NCBI RefSeq assembly: GCF_000730645.1
Contig: NZ_BBIU01000026.1
Span: 25,817-89,816 of the forward strand
Origin: Pseudomonas parafulva NBRC 16636 = DSM 17004
Lineage (GTDB): Bacteria > Pseudomonadota > Gammaproteobacteria > Pseudomonadales > Pseudomonadaceae
Direction of reading: 5' to 3'
DNA length: 64,000 nt
The stretch's first letter is position 1, and the number at the start of each line of letters is the position of its first letter. Of the stretch, positions 35,101 through 43,342 are shown piece after piece. Both the position numbers and the translations under genes were made by a program. Under the pieces are notes generated by a model. It searched no databases, was not told the origin of the DNA, and saw only the letters and a program-made list of their open reading frames with translations.

Positions 35101-36031
35101 GCTGACGGCACGCTTTGCCGCCGCCAGCCAGGCTGCGCTGGCCGTGCCGCGTGACGCCAAGGGTGACCAACCGGTGCAGGCCAAAGCGTTCAATGAGGTC
35201 AAGCAAACGGCCCAGCAGAACATCGCCGGCCTGTCGATGACGGTTTACCCCGCGCTGGTTGAGGAGCAGGGCGCGGTGCGCGAAGGGCGTTTCTCGACCC
35301 AGGCCGAAGCCCAGTTCCAGCACCGTCGCGCCTTGCAGCGGCTGTTGTTGCAGCAACTGGCCGAACCGGCCAAGTTCCTGCGCGGCAAGCTGCCGGGGCT
35401 GACCGAACTGGGCTTGCTGTACCGCGAGCTGGGCCGGGTGGAAGCGCTGGTCGAGGACATCCTGCTGGCGAGCCTGGACAGCTGCGTGCTTGAGGGTGAG
35501 CAGGCCCTGCCGCGTGATGGCGCCGCGCTGGCGGCGCTGGCTGAACGCAAGCGTGGCAACTGGGCCGAACACGCCGAACGCCTGGCACGCCAGACGCTGG
35601 AGGTGCTGAAGCTGTGGCACGGGCTGCAGAAGCGCTTCAAGGGCAAGATTGACCTGAGCCAGGCTGTGGCGCTGAACGACATCAAGCAGCAACTGGGCAA
35701 CCTGGTGTACGCAGGCTTTGTTCGCGAAACACCGTCGGCCTGGTTCAAGGAACTGCCCCGGTACCTCAAGGCGGTGGAACTTCGCCTGGAGAAACTCGGC
35801 TCGCAGGTGCAGAAAGACCGGGTGTGGAGCGGTGAGCTGGCCAACCTGTGGGCGCAATACAAGGCGCGGGCCGACAAGCATGCCCAGGAAGGCAAGCGCG
35901 ACGAACAGCTGACGCTTTACCGGTGGTGGCTGGAAGAATATCGCGTGTCGCTGTTCGCCCAGCAGTTGGGTACCAAGGTGCCGATTTCTGACAAGCGCCT
36001 GAGCAAGCAATGGAGCCAGGTGGAAGGCTAA
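32126..36031 (+). CDS. hrpA: ATP-dependent RNA helicase HrpA
   Basis: This 1301-aa DEAH-box helicase has Walker A GETGSGKT at 93-100, the DEAH box at 190-193, an SAT motif and the QRKGRCGR motif VI region. Winged-helix and OB-fold regions and a long DUF3418-type C-terminus follow, the length usual for HrpA. The family remodels RNA and rescues stalled ribosomes and mRNA processing. It lacks a clear ribosome site and overlaps a leader mini-ORF. A 1299-codon open frame on the opposite strand is composition-driven and not a gene. The following KASIII-like gene is 153 bases away. Confidence 0.95.
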   Translation: MTDHAIDKLLQNLDHAMIADRHRLRRQMHELRKRPDEAKLAQWVDKVQASCAQATARQQSVPTVRYDDNLPIAAKRDEIKKALAEHQVLVIAGETGSGKTTQLPKICLELGRGSHGLIAHTQPRRIAARSVAARVAEELGTPLGGLVGYQVRFEDQSDANTLVKLMTDGILLAETQHDRFLERYDTIIVDEAHERSLNIDFLLGYLKTLLHRRPELKLIITSATIDLERFSRHFDGAPIIEVSGRTYPVDTWYRPLTSEQDEEGNRIEDDLTVDQAILATLDELAQHERAEGKGPGDVLIFLPGEREIRDAAEILRKAQLRHTEILPLYARLSPAEQQRIFQPHTGRRVVLATNVAETSLTVPGIRYVIDTGTARISRYSYRAKVQRLPIEAVSQASANQRKGRCGRVEPGICVRLYSEEDFNSRPAFTDPEILRTNLAAVILQMLHLRLGAIDAFPFIEPPDGKAISDGFNLLQELSAVNRENQLTPIGRQLARLPIDPRLGRMLLEGARLGSLQEVLIVTSALSVQDPRERPPERQQAADQAHAQWKDVDSDFAALVNLWRGFEEQRQALTANPLRNWCRKQFLNYLRLREWRDAHRQLALICRELQLTVNKEPCDYPKMHKAILSGLLSQIGHKTEDGDYQGARQRRFWVHPSSGLGRKRPQWVMAAELVETTKLYARVVARIEPDWIEPLAGHLIKKNHFEPHWEKKRGQVVAYEQITLYGLILVGRRPVHFGPIDPVASRELFIREGLVGGEIQSRAKCLAANKRLLEELDELEAKARRRDILADEETLYGFYEARLPAEIHQAATFDSWYRMGSQKDANLLIMREEDVLAREASEVTAAQYPDSLQVGELRLPLSYHFEPGHARDGVTVRVPAPLLPSLPGERLEWLVPGLLEAKCVALVRNLPKALRKNFVPVPDFVKAALARMAFGQGALPQALGHELLRMTGARVSDEAWEESINLVEGHLRMNIEVVDGQGKFLGEGRDLAELTARFAAASQAALAVPRDAKGDQPVQAKAFNEVKQTAQQNIAGLSMTVYPALVEEQGAVREGRFSTQAEAQFQHRRALQRLLLQQLAEPAKFLRGKLPGLTELGLLYRELGRVEALVEDILLASLDSCVLEGEQALPRDGAALAALAERKRGNWAEHAERLARQTLEVLKLWHGLQKRFKGKIDLSQAVALNDIKQQLGNLVYAGFVRETPSAWFKELPRYLKAVELRLEKLGSQVQKDRVWSGELANLWAQYKARADKHAQEGKRDEQLTLYRWWLEEYRVSLFAQQLGTKVPISDKRLSKQWSQVEG

Positions 36032-36184
36032 ACTTCCAGACTTGTGGCACTATTGAGGCAATTTGGGGCCGCCCGCGGCCCCTTGAGGCAAAGCCCTCGT
36101 TTTATAATTGGCACTAAAGTGCCACTACCTGTCATGTTTCCAGCCAGCGCCCAGTGGCGGTGGCCTTCGACCAGAGGAACCACC

Positions 36185-37306
36185 GTGCATAATGTCGTGA
36201 TCAGCGGCACCGGCCTGTACACCCCGGCCCAGAGCATTTCCAACGAAGAACTGGTGGCGTCCTTCAATGCCTGGTCGCAGCAGTTCAACCAGGACAACGC
36301 CGCTGCCATCGAGCGCGGTGAGGTCGAAGCGGCGCCCTTGTCGGACCCTGCCTTCATCGAAAAAGCCTCTGGCATCAAGAGCCGCTTCGTCATGGACAAG
36401 GCCGGCATCCTCGACCCGCAACGCATGAAGCCGCGCCTGCCGGAGCGTAGCAACGACGAGCCGTCGGTGCTCTGCGAAATGGCGGTGGCGGCAGCGCGCC
36501 AGGCACTGGAGCGTGCCGGGCGTACACCGGCCGATGTCGACGGGGTCATCGTCGCCTGCTCCAACCTGCAGCGGCCTTACCCGGCCATCGCCATCGAGGT
36601 GCAGCAGGCCCTTGGCATCCAGGGCTTTGCCTTCGACATGAACGTGGCCTGTTCCTCCGCCACATTCGGTATCCAGACGGCAGCCAACAGCGTGGCCTTG
36701 GGGCAAGCGCGGGCCGTGCTGATGGTGAACCCGGAAGTGTGTACCGGGCACCTGAACTTCCGCGACCGTGACAGCCACTTCATTTTTGGCGATGCGGCCA
36801 CTGCAGTACTGCTCGAGCGTGCCGACCAGGCCAGTTCCAACCACCAGTTCGATGTGGTCAGCAGCAAGCTGTGGACCGAGTTCTCCAACAACATCCGCAA
36901 CAACTTCGGTTTCCTTAACCGTGCGGCTGACGAGGGCGAGGGTGCCGCCGACAAGTTGTTCATCCAGGAAGGGCGCAAGGTGTTCCGCGAGGTCTGCCCT
37001 AAAGTGGCTGAGCTGGTAGGGGAGCACCTGCAGGAAAATGGCTTGCAGCCCGGCGATGTGAAGCGCTTCTGGCTGCACCAGGCCAACCTCAGCATGAACC
37101 ACCTGATCGTCAAGAAGCTGCTGGGGCGTGAAGTGGCCGAAGAAGACGCGCCGGTGATTCTGGACCGTTATGCCAACACCAGTTCGGCAGGGTCGGTGAT
37201 TGCCTTCCACCTGTATCAGGACGACCTGGCCAAGGGCTCGCTGGGGGTGTTGAGTTCGTTTGGGGCGGGGTATTCGATTGGCAGCGTGATCTTGCGCAAG
37301 CGCTGA
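36185..37306 (+). CDS. KASIII-like beta-ketoacyl-ACP synthase
   Basis: This 373-aa FabH-family condensing enzyme has its active-site Cys156 in NVACSSAT, a His in WLHQANLSMN and an Asn in RYANTSSAGS. It is longer than housekeeping FabH (about 320 aa), with an insertion near residues 30-90. The start is GTG 36185, with GAGGA about nine bases upstream; the in-frame extension to 36044 is not supported. It resembles the PA3286-type enzyme, which I recall condensing octanoyl-CoA with malonyl-ACP and so feeding beta-oxidation products into synthesis. The nearby fadD pair fits that idea. Confidence 0.83.
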   Translation: MHNVVISGTGLYTPAQSISNEELVASFNAWSQQFNQDNAAAIERGEVEAAPLSDPAFIEKASGIKSRFVMDKAGILDPQRMKPRLPERSNDEPSVLCEMAVAAARQALERAGRTPADVDGVIVACSNLQRPYPAIAIEVQQALGIQGFAFDMNVACSSATFGIQTAANSVALGQARAVLMVNPEVCTGHLNFRDRDSHFIFGDAATAVLLERADQASSNHQFDVVSSKLWTEFSNNIRNNFGFLNRAADEGEGAADKLFIQEGRKVFREVCPKVAELVGEHLQENGLQPGDVKRFWLHQANLSMNHLIVKKLLGREVAEEDAPVILDRYANTSSAGSVIAFHLYQDDLAKGSLGVLSSFGAGYSIGSVILRKR

Positions 37307-37367
37307 TCCTTTCTGCGCTTGCTACGCCTGTCGCGGACCAAGCCCGGCACAGGCGTTACACACAAAA

Positions 37368-37406
37368 AAACGGGAAACACCGGATGGGGTTCGGTGTTTC
37401 CCGTTT
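37368..37406. terminator. Bidirectional terminator between KASIII-like and porin genes
   Basis: AAACGGGAAACACCG at 37368-37382 pairs exactly with CGGTGTTTCCCGTTT at 37392-37406 around a nine-base loop. An A-run precedes it (37364-37370) and so gives a U-run for the - strand porin transcript; the + strand has a T-rich 3' end. It lies between two convergent genes. Confidence 0.88.
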
Positions 37407-37431
37407 CAAGTGAAGCAGAGGGGCATTCGGT

Positions 37432-38676
37432 TTAGAACTTGGCTTCCAGGTCTACCTGCAGGGTGTCTACATCAGCATTGCTGTTGGGCAGGTTGGAGTA
37501 GTCGGTCTTGGCCATCATGTAGGCCGCGCCCAGGGCGAAGTTCTTGTCGATTTCGTAACCCACCTTGAACTTGTGGCCACGGGAACCGGTGAAGCCGTTG
37601 CCGAAGTCCGAGTCGGTGAACAGGCTCACCACACCGTTACGCTGCACGTCGCGGTAGTTGTAGTCCAGGCTCCAGGCGCCGATCTTGCTCTTCAAGCCAG
37701 CCAGCCAGGCCTTGTCCTTGCCATCGGTGCTTTCGGTGTTCTTGACGAACTGGCCGTAGGCCGACAGCGGGATGGCGAAGCCGGTGAAGTCCACCTGGCC
37801 GAAACCTTCCACCAGGTTGAACTCGTTGGTGGTGTTGCCCAGCGAACGCAGGGCAGCAGAGGCCTTGTCGTTGTCGTAACCGTAGATGCTGCCGCCCACG
37901 GTGACCTTGACGGTATCAGCCGCGTTGAACTTGGTACCCAGCTGGGCCGCGTACAGTTGGGCGTCGTGTTTGAACTGCACGCCGTCGCCGTCTACGTTGT
38001 CCTTGAGGTTGTAGTGGCCGATGCTGCCGAACACTTCGGCGGCGCCCAGGTTGGTCTTGTAGGTGGCGGCCACGCCTTCTGGGTTGATGTCGCTGTCCCA
38101 GATGATGTCGCCCATGCTTACCCACGGCTGCATCATCTTGCCGCCGATCAGGTGCAGGTTAGGCACGGCGGTGGGGTGCCAGTCGAGGTAGGCCAGGTCG
38201 ACCCACAGCGATTTCTTCTCGAAGTAGTTGTCCAGGCTCTGGTTGGTGGAGCGGGCATCGGCGCTGCTGCCGGTGGCCACACGCACGCCTGCATCCACTT
38301 GTGGGTTGATCTCGCTGTAGAAGCCGATACGGGCGCGCACACGCTCACGGTCCTGGTTGCCACTGCGCGAGATCGGGTGGTCAACGTTGACGTCTTCGTA
38401 ACGCAGGCGAACGTCACCCTTGACCTGGGTTTTGGCGGCCCATGCCACTTTCTGTTCAAAGGAGCTCATCCGGTCGGACTGAGCTTTCTGAGCGGCCTTT
38501 TCCTTGGTTTCTTGAGCCAGGTCCGCCTGCAGCTCGGAGTACTGCGCCTGGTTGATCGAGCCGTTGGCGCGGAGCATTTCGAGCAGCTTGGCGTCGACGG
38601 CCGCACTGGCCGGAGTACTCAGAGCCAGCATCATGCCGGTGAGGCTCACTCCGGTAAGTGTAGAAACAAGACGCAT
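37432..38676 (-). CDS. Outer-membrane porin with N-terminal coiled coil
   Basis: The 414-aa protein has a signal peptide (to about residue 25, ending PASA) and a helical region rich in Lys, Gln and Ala (residues 27-70) that likely trimerises. It then has an alternating beta-barrel pattern ending in the terminal phenylalanine (LEAKF) typical of outer-membrane proteins. It resembles the Porin_5 group of putative porins. GGAGAA precedes the ATG at 38676. The substrate is unknown. A long divergent region (262 bases) separates it from the FemAB-like gene. Confidence 0.82.
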   Translation of the reverse strand: MRLVSTLTGVSLTGMMLALSTPASAAVDAKLLEMLRANGSINQAQYSELQADLAQETKEKAAQKAQSDRMSSFEQKVAWAAKTQVKGDVRLRYEDVNVDHPISRSGNQDRERVRARIGFYSEINPQVDAGVRVATGSSADARSTNQSLDNYFEKKSLWVDLAYLDWHPTAVPNLHLIGGKMMQPWVSMGDIIWDSDINPEGVAATYKTNLGAAEVFGSIGHYNLKDNVDGDGVQFKHDAQLYAAQLGTKFNAADTVKVTVGGSIYGYDNDKASAALRSLGNTTNEFNLVEGFGQVDFTGFAIPLSAYGQFVKNTESTDGKDKAWLAGLKSKIGAWSLDYNYRDVQRNGVVSLFTDSDFGNGFTGSRGHKFKVGYEIDKNFALGAAYMMAKTDYSNLPNSNADVDTLQVDLEAKF

Positions 38677-38938
38677 AAGGTTCTCCCTACTGAATAAGAT
38701 GGGGGACGCCCAAGCGCCCGCCCTTGTGTTGGCATGTCCCCGGAAAGAGCCTGAATAGACAGGTTCTGGTGTTCCGGAAAACAGGCGCAAGTATTGCGGG
38801 GGCGGGTGACAGATTAATGTCGGAATGGTGGCACTGTTGTTAAGTGATCAGGTGTTTTACGGTCTGCCGGGCGTTCACCATTTGAGTCGTCCGCCTGCCT
38901 TGGGGATACTGGGTACCTCTCTGCCGTGAGCCAAAATC

Positions 38939-40066
38939 GTGACCAGCCTGTACAGCCTTGCTCAACTGCGTGATCTGCCTGCGGCCACCTGGGATGCCCT
39001 GGTGCCCGATGGCCAGCCGTTTTTAAGCCACGCGTTTCTCAGTGCCATGGAAGACAGTGGCAGTGTCGCCCGTGCCACCGGCTGGGCCGCCGAACACCTG
39101 GTGCTGGAGCGCGACGGGCAGGTGCGGGCTCTGCTGCCGGCTTACCGTAAATGGCACTCGTTTGGCGAATACGTGTTCGATCACGGCTGGGCAGATGCCT
39201 GCGAACGGGCGGGCATTGCCTACTACCCCAAGTTGCTGGGCGCCGTGCCGTTCAGCCCGGTAAGCGGGCCGCGGTTGTTGGCGGCGGATGCGGCCGACGG
39301 CTTGCTGCTGTTGCAGGCGCTGCCGGAGTACCTGGGCAAGGCGGGGCTATCCAGCGCGCATGTGAATTTCACCGACACCGCGCTGGATGAGCAATTTGCC
39401 GGGCTGCCCGGTTGGCTGGAGCGCCTGGGGTGCCAGTTTCATTGGCAGAACAAGGGGTACCGTGATTTTCAGGATTTTCTCGACAGCCTCAGCTCGCGCA
39501 AGCGTAAACAGATGCGCAAGGAGCGTGACCAGGTGGCAGGGCAAGGCATCGACTTCTGCTGGTACCGGGGCGATGAGCTGACGGAAGCCCAGTGGGACTT
39601 CGTGTTCCTGTGCTACGCCAACACCTACGCGGTGCGCCGCCGCGCGCCGTACCTGACCCGTGAATTCTTCAGCCTGTTGGCCGCACGTATGCCCCAGGCG
39701 CTGCGCGTGGTGATAGCGCGCCAAGGTGGGCGGGACGTGGCCATGGCCCTAAGCCTGGTGGGCGGAGGCAGCCTGTTTGGCCGCTACTGGGGTTGCCTGG
39801 ACGAATTCGACCGGCTGCACTTTGAAACCTGTTTCTACCAAGGTATGGACTACGCCATTGCCGAGGGCCTGCAACGCTTCGATGCCGGGGCGCAGGGTGA
39901 GCACAAACTGATACGTGGCTTCGAGCCTGTGCTGACCCATTCGTGGCACTACCTGTTGCACCCGGGGTTGCGCCGTGCGGTGGACGAGTTTCTGGTGCAG
40001 GAGCGTGCGGGTGTGATGGCCTATGCCGAAGAGGCGCGAGGCATGTTGCCGTTTCGTCAGGGGTGA
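38939..40066 (+). CDS. FemAB-like/DUF482 acyltransferase
   Basis: The 375-aa protein has two GNAT-like halves. PFLSHAFLSAMEDSGS near residue 27, the middle SSRKRKQMRKERDQV and the C-terminal DAGAQGEHKLIRGFEP are typical of the DUF482 (peptidogalycan-biosynthesis-like) family. It may transfer an amino-acyl or acyl group, but no substrate is known. The start is GTG at 38939; the upstream site is weak. It is convergent with the ABC gene with a five-base gap. Confidence 0.75.
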   Translation: MTSLYSLAQLRDLPAATWDALVPDGQPFLSHAFLSAMEDSGSVARATGWAAEHLVLERDGQVRALLPAYRKWHSFGEYVFDHGWADACERAGIAYYPKLLGAVPFSPVSGPRLLAADAADGLLLLQALPEYLGKAGLSSAHVNFTDTALDEQFAGLPGWLERLGCQFHWQNKGYRDFQDFLDSLSSRKRKQMRKERDQVAGQGIDFCWYRGDELTEAQWDFVFLCYANTYAVRRRAPYLTREFFSLLAARMPQALRVVIARQGGRDVAMALSLVGGGSLFGRYWGCLDEFDRLHFETCFYQGMDYAIAEGLQRFDAGAQGEHKLIRGFEPVLTHSWHYLLHPGLRRAVDEFLVQERAGVMAYAEEARGMLPFRQG

Positions 40067-40071
40067 AGGGG

Positions 40072-41904
40072 TCAGTCGACCCCGACAAAGCCGCCGGTCT
40101 GGTGATGCCACAGCCGCGCGTACAAGCCCTGCTGCTGTAGCAGTTCACTGTGGCTGCCCACCTCGACCACACGGCCCTTGTCCAGCACCACCAGCCGGTC
40201 CATGCGGGCAATGGTCGACAGGCGGTGGGCAATGGCAATGACCGTTTTGCCCTGCATCAGCGTTTCAAGGCTTTCCTGAATGGCCGCTTCCACTTCCGAG
40301 TCCAGCGCTGAAGTGGCCTCGTCCATGATGAGGATGGGCGCATTCTTCAACAGCACCCGAGCGATCGCAATGCGCTGGCGCTGGCCGCCAGACAGTTTCA
40401 CCCCGCGCTCGCCCACATGCGCGTCCAGCCCGGTGCGCCCCTGGGCATCCGACAGTTGCGGGATGAACTCATCGGCGCGGGCGCGGCGCATCGCTTCGTC
40501 CAGCTCGGCGTCGCTCGCCTCGGGGCGTCCGTACAACAGGTTCTCGCGGATGGAGCGGTGCAGCAGCGAGGTGTCCTGGGTGATCATGCCGATTTGAGCT
40601 CGCAGGCTGGCCTGGCTGACTTCGGCGATGTCCTGGCCATCGATAAGAATGCGCCCGGCCTGCAGGTCGTACAGGCGCAGCAGCAGGTTGACCAGAGTCG
40701 ACTTGCCCGCGCCGGAGGGGCCAATCAGGCCGATCTTCTCACCAGGGCGAATATCTAGGTTCAGCCCCTCGATCACATTGGCCGCCTTGGCATAGTGGAA
40801 GCCCACGTTGTCGAAGCGCACGGCGCCCCGGCTAACCTTCAGGGGCGGGGCATCGGGGCGGTCGGTGACGGTGACCGGCTGGGCAATGGTCTGCAAACCG
40901 TCCTGGACCATGCCGATGTTCTCGAAGATGCCATTGACCACCCACATGATCCAACCCGACATGTTGACGATGCGGATGACCAGGCCGGTGGCCAGGGCGA
41001 TAGCGCCCACGGTGATCAGCGACTGGCTCCACAACCACAGCGCCAACCCCGTGGTTGCCACCACCAGCAGGCCGTTGAGGGTAGTGATGACCACGTCCAT
41101 GCTGGTGATCACCCGTGATGCCAGCTGGGTTTTCTCGGTTTGTTCGCTGATGGCCTCGCGGGCATATTGCTGTTCATGGTCGGTATGGGCGAACAGCTTG
41201 AGCGTGGCGATGTTGGTGTAGCCGTCGACAATGCGCCCCATCAGTTTGGAGCGGGCATCGGAAGAAACCACCGAGCGTTCCTTCACCCGCGGCACGAAGT
41301 AGAACAGCGCCGCGATATACCCCACGATCCACGCCAGCAACGGCAGCATCAGCCGCCAATCTGCCTCGGCGAACAGCACCAGCGAGGTGATGGCGTAGAT
41401 CAGTACGTGCCACAGTGCATCCACTGCCTGCACCGCAGAATCGCGCAGCGAGTTACCGGTCTGCATGATGCGCTGGGCAATGCGCCCGGCGAAGTCGCTC
41501 TGGAAAAAATTCAGGCTCTGCTTAAGCACGTGGCTGTGGTTTTGCCAGCGGATCAGGCTGGTCATGCCCGGGTTGATGGTCTGGTGCACCAGCAGGTCAT
41601 GCAGGCCGAAAAACAGCGGGCGCAACACCAGTACCACCACTAGCATCCACACCAGCTCGCCGCTGTGCTCGCTGAAAAAACGGGTATTCGGTGTGCCCTG
41701 GGCCAGGTCGATAATGCGGCTGAGGAAGCTGAACATGGCCACCTCGATCAACGAGGCCACCAGGCCCACCACCAGCAGCGCCAGGAAGCTGGGCCAGACC
41801 TGGCGCAGGTAATACAGGTAGAAGGGCCATACGCGGCTGGGAGGTGCCTCGCTCGGGGCGTCGCGGAAAATATCGATCAGTTGTTCGAAACGACGGTACA
41901 GCAT
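40072..41904 (-). CDS. ABC exporter, fused permease and ATPase
   Basis: This 610-aa half-transporter has six membrane helices (residues about 35-330), then a nucleotide-binding domain with Walker A GPSGAGKST at 394-402, signature LSGGQRQR near 502, Walker B ILIMDEATSALD and an H-loop His in IAIAHRLS. It would work as a dimer in the inner membrane, exporting a lipid, peptide or drug. AGGAG precedes the ATG with 11-base spacing. No partner gene is adjacent, so it is probably a homodimer. Substrate unknown. Confidence 0.9.
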   Translation of the reverse strand: MLYRRFEQLIDIFRDAPSEAPPSRVWPFYLYYLRQVWPSFLALLVVGLVASLIEVAMFSFLSRIIDLAQGTPNTRFFSEHSGELVWMLVVVLVLRPLFFGLHDLLVHQTINPGMTSLIRWQNHSHVLKQSLNFFQSDFAGRIAQRIMQTGNSLRDSAVQAVDALWHVLIYAITSLVLFAEADWRLMLPLLAWIVGYIAALFYFVPRVKERSVVSSDARSKLMGRIVDGYTNIATLKLFAHTDHEQQYAREAISEQTEKTQLASRVITSMDVVITTLNGLLVVATTGLALWLWSQSLITVGAIALATGLVIRIVNMSGWIMWVVNGIFENIGMVQDGLQTIAQPVTVTDRPDAPPLKVSRGAVRFDNVGFHYAKAANVIEGLNLDIRPGEKIGLIGPSGAGKSTLVNLLLRLYDLQAGRILIDGQDIAEVSQASLRAQIGMITQDTSLLHRSIRENLLYGRPEASDAELDEAMRRARADEFIPQLSDAQGRTGLDAHVGERGVKLSGGQRQRIAIARVLLKNAPILIMDEATSALDSEVEAAIQESLETLMQGKTVIAIAHRLSTIARMDRLVVLDKGRVVEVGSHSELLQQQGLYARLWHHQTGGFVGVD

Positions 41905-41965
41905 GGGCGATGCAACTCCTGTTCATCCAGCCGCGAAGCGGCGCACGTCCTTGTGAGACTCGCGA

Positions 41966-42523
41966 TCAGTCGATGCGTTTGGCCGACTTGATGAAAACGG
42001 GGTCGGCAGGCACGTCACGCATGCCTTTCTTGATGGTGGTAGGCGAATTGACGATCTGGTCCACCACCTCCATCCCCTTGGTCACCTTGCCGAAAACGGC
42101 GTAGCCGCGGTCACGCCCGGGGTTGAGGAAGTCGTTGTCAGCCACGTTGATGAAAAACTGGCTGGTGGCCGAGTCCGGGTCGGAGGTGCGCGCCATCGAC
42201 AGCGTGCCCCGGGTATTCATCAGGCCGTTGTTGGCCTCGTTGCGGATCGGGTCTTTGGTCTGCTTTTGTACCATCTGCTCGGTGAAGCCACCGCCCTGCA
42301 CCATGAAGCCCGGGATTACCCGGTGGAAGATGGTGTTGTTGTAAAAGCCACTGTCGACGTACTGCAGGAAGTTCTTGGTACTGACCGGGGCTTTCTCGGC
42401 ATTGAGCTCGATTTCTACCTGGCCGAAGCTGGTGTCCAGCAGCACGTGCGGCGTCTTGTCCGAAGCCATGACGCTGGTGGCGAAAGCAACGGAGCAGGCG
42501 GTAAGCAGGAGTTTTTTCAGCAT
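41966..42523 (-). CDS. ppiA: Periplasmic peptidyl-prolyl isomerase A (cyclophilin)
   Basis: The 185-aa protein has a signal peptide ending near residue 20 (TSVMA) and a cyclophilin domain with FHRVIPGFMVQGGGF and the M-A-R-T and S-Q-F-F-I-N active-site stretches. It catalyses proline isomerisation in the periplasm and aids folding. The 5' end overlaps the stop of the upstream alpha/beta hydrolase by seven bases, so the two are likely one transcript. AAGGA lies about 12 bases before the ATG. Confidence 0.92.
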   Translation of the reverse strand: MLKKLLLTACSVAFATSVMASDKTPHVLLDTSFGQVEIELNAEKAPVSTKNFLQYVDSGFYNNTIFHRVIPGFMVQGGGFTEQMVQKQTKDPIRNEANNGLMNTRGTLSMARTSDPDSATSQFFINVADNDFLNPGRDRGYAVFGKVTKGMEVVDQIVNSPTTIKKGMRDVPADPVFIKSAKRID

Positions 42524-43329
42524 GGGCGCAAAGATCCTTCAGGGGAGCAAGCCGCAGCAAGAAACTGCAGCAGGGTCTGGTTGAAAACCTGGGGTTGATC
42601 AAGGGGGGTAGCGTGCCGGGAATCTTCGATCACTACCAGCGTTGCCTGGGGCATCAGGGCGACGTACGCCGCTTTGAGTTGTATCGGGGTGTAATCGTGG
42701 TCGGCGGCAATCACCAGGGTGGGACAGTGGATCTGCCCGATGCGTTCCTGTACGCCCCAGTCCACGATGGCGTCAAAACTCTTGAGGTAGGCGCGCTTGT
42801 TGTTACGGGCCCAGCGCTGCGCCATGGTGTGGCGCAGCGCGGCCTGCTCTGGCTTGGGAAACAGCCGTTCGGCCAGGGCCTTGCCGACCGTTTCGACGCT
42901 GAGCACGGTGGCCAGCCCACGGCGTTTCAGCCACCAGAGCCAGTCGCTGCGCGTGCGGCGCTTGACCTCGGGCGCACTGTTGACGATGCACAGGCTGCGC
43001 AGCCACTGGGGGTGGTCGACGGCAAACTGGAAACCCACCATGCCGCCCATGGACAGCCCAACCAGGTGCACGGGCCCGGTGTGCAGGTGCTCGAGCAAGG
43101 CCAGCAGGTCGGCGCTGAAGGTGGCGATGTGGTAACCGTCGTGGGGCTTGTCGGACCGGCCATGGCCGCGGATGTCCATCAGGATGACCCGGTAGTGCTG
43201 GCTTAGCAGCGGCACCTGCAGTTCCCAGTCCTGGCTGCTGGAGCCCAGGCCGTGCAGCAGCACCAGTGGCTCGCCCTGGCCGTACTCGCGGTAGTGCAGT
43301 GCACAGCCTTCGTGTTCGAAATAAGCCAT
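42517..43329 (-). CDS. Alpha/beta hydrolase
   Basis: This 270-aa enzyme has the GLSMGGM nucleophile elbow (Ser), the aspartate in VIAADHDYTP and His in DSRHATPLDQP, which form the classic triad. LVLLHGLGSS is the oxyanion region, and DIRGHGRSD follows. It is cytosolic with no signal peptide; the substrate is unknown, perhaps an ester or lactone. AGGAC precedes the ATG at 43329. The gene is 13 bases from the LysR gene and overlaps ppiA by seven bases. Confidence 0.87.
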   Translation of the reverse strand: MAYFEHEGCALHYREYGQGEPLVLLHGLGSSSQDWELQVPLLSQHYRVILMDIRGHGRSDKPHDGYHIATFSADLLALLEHLHTGPVHLVGLSMGGMVGFQFAVDHPQWLRSLCIVNSAPEVKRRTRSDWLWWLKRRGLATVLSVETVGKALAERLFPKPEQAALRHTMAQRWARNNKRAYLKSFDAIVDWGVQERIGQIHCPTLVIAADHDYTPIQLKAAYVALMPQATLVVIEDSRHATPLDQPQVFNQTLLQFLAAACSPEGSLRPC

Positions 43330-43342
43330 GGGCGCGGTCCTA

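Noticed and set aside
32111..36010. A 1299-codon open frame antisense to hrpA
   Set aside because: It mirrors hrpA almost exactly, is full of low-complexity Gln, Leu and Ala runs and has no recognisable domain. It results from high GC and third-position bias.
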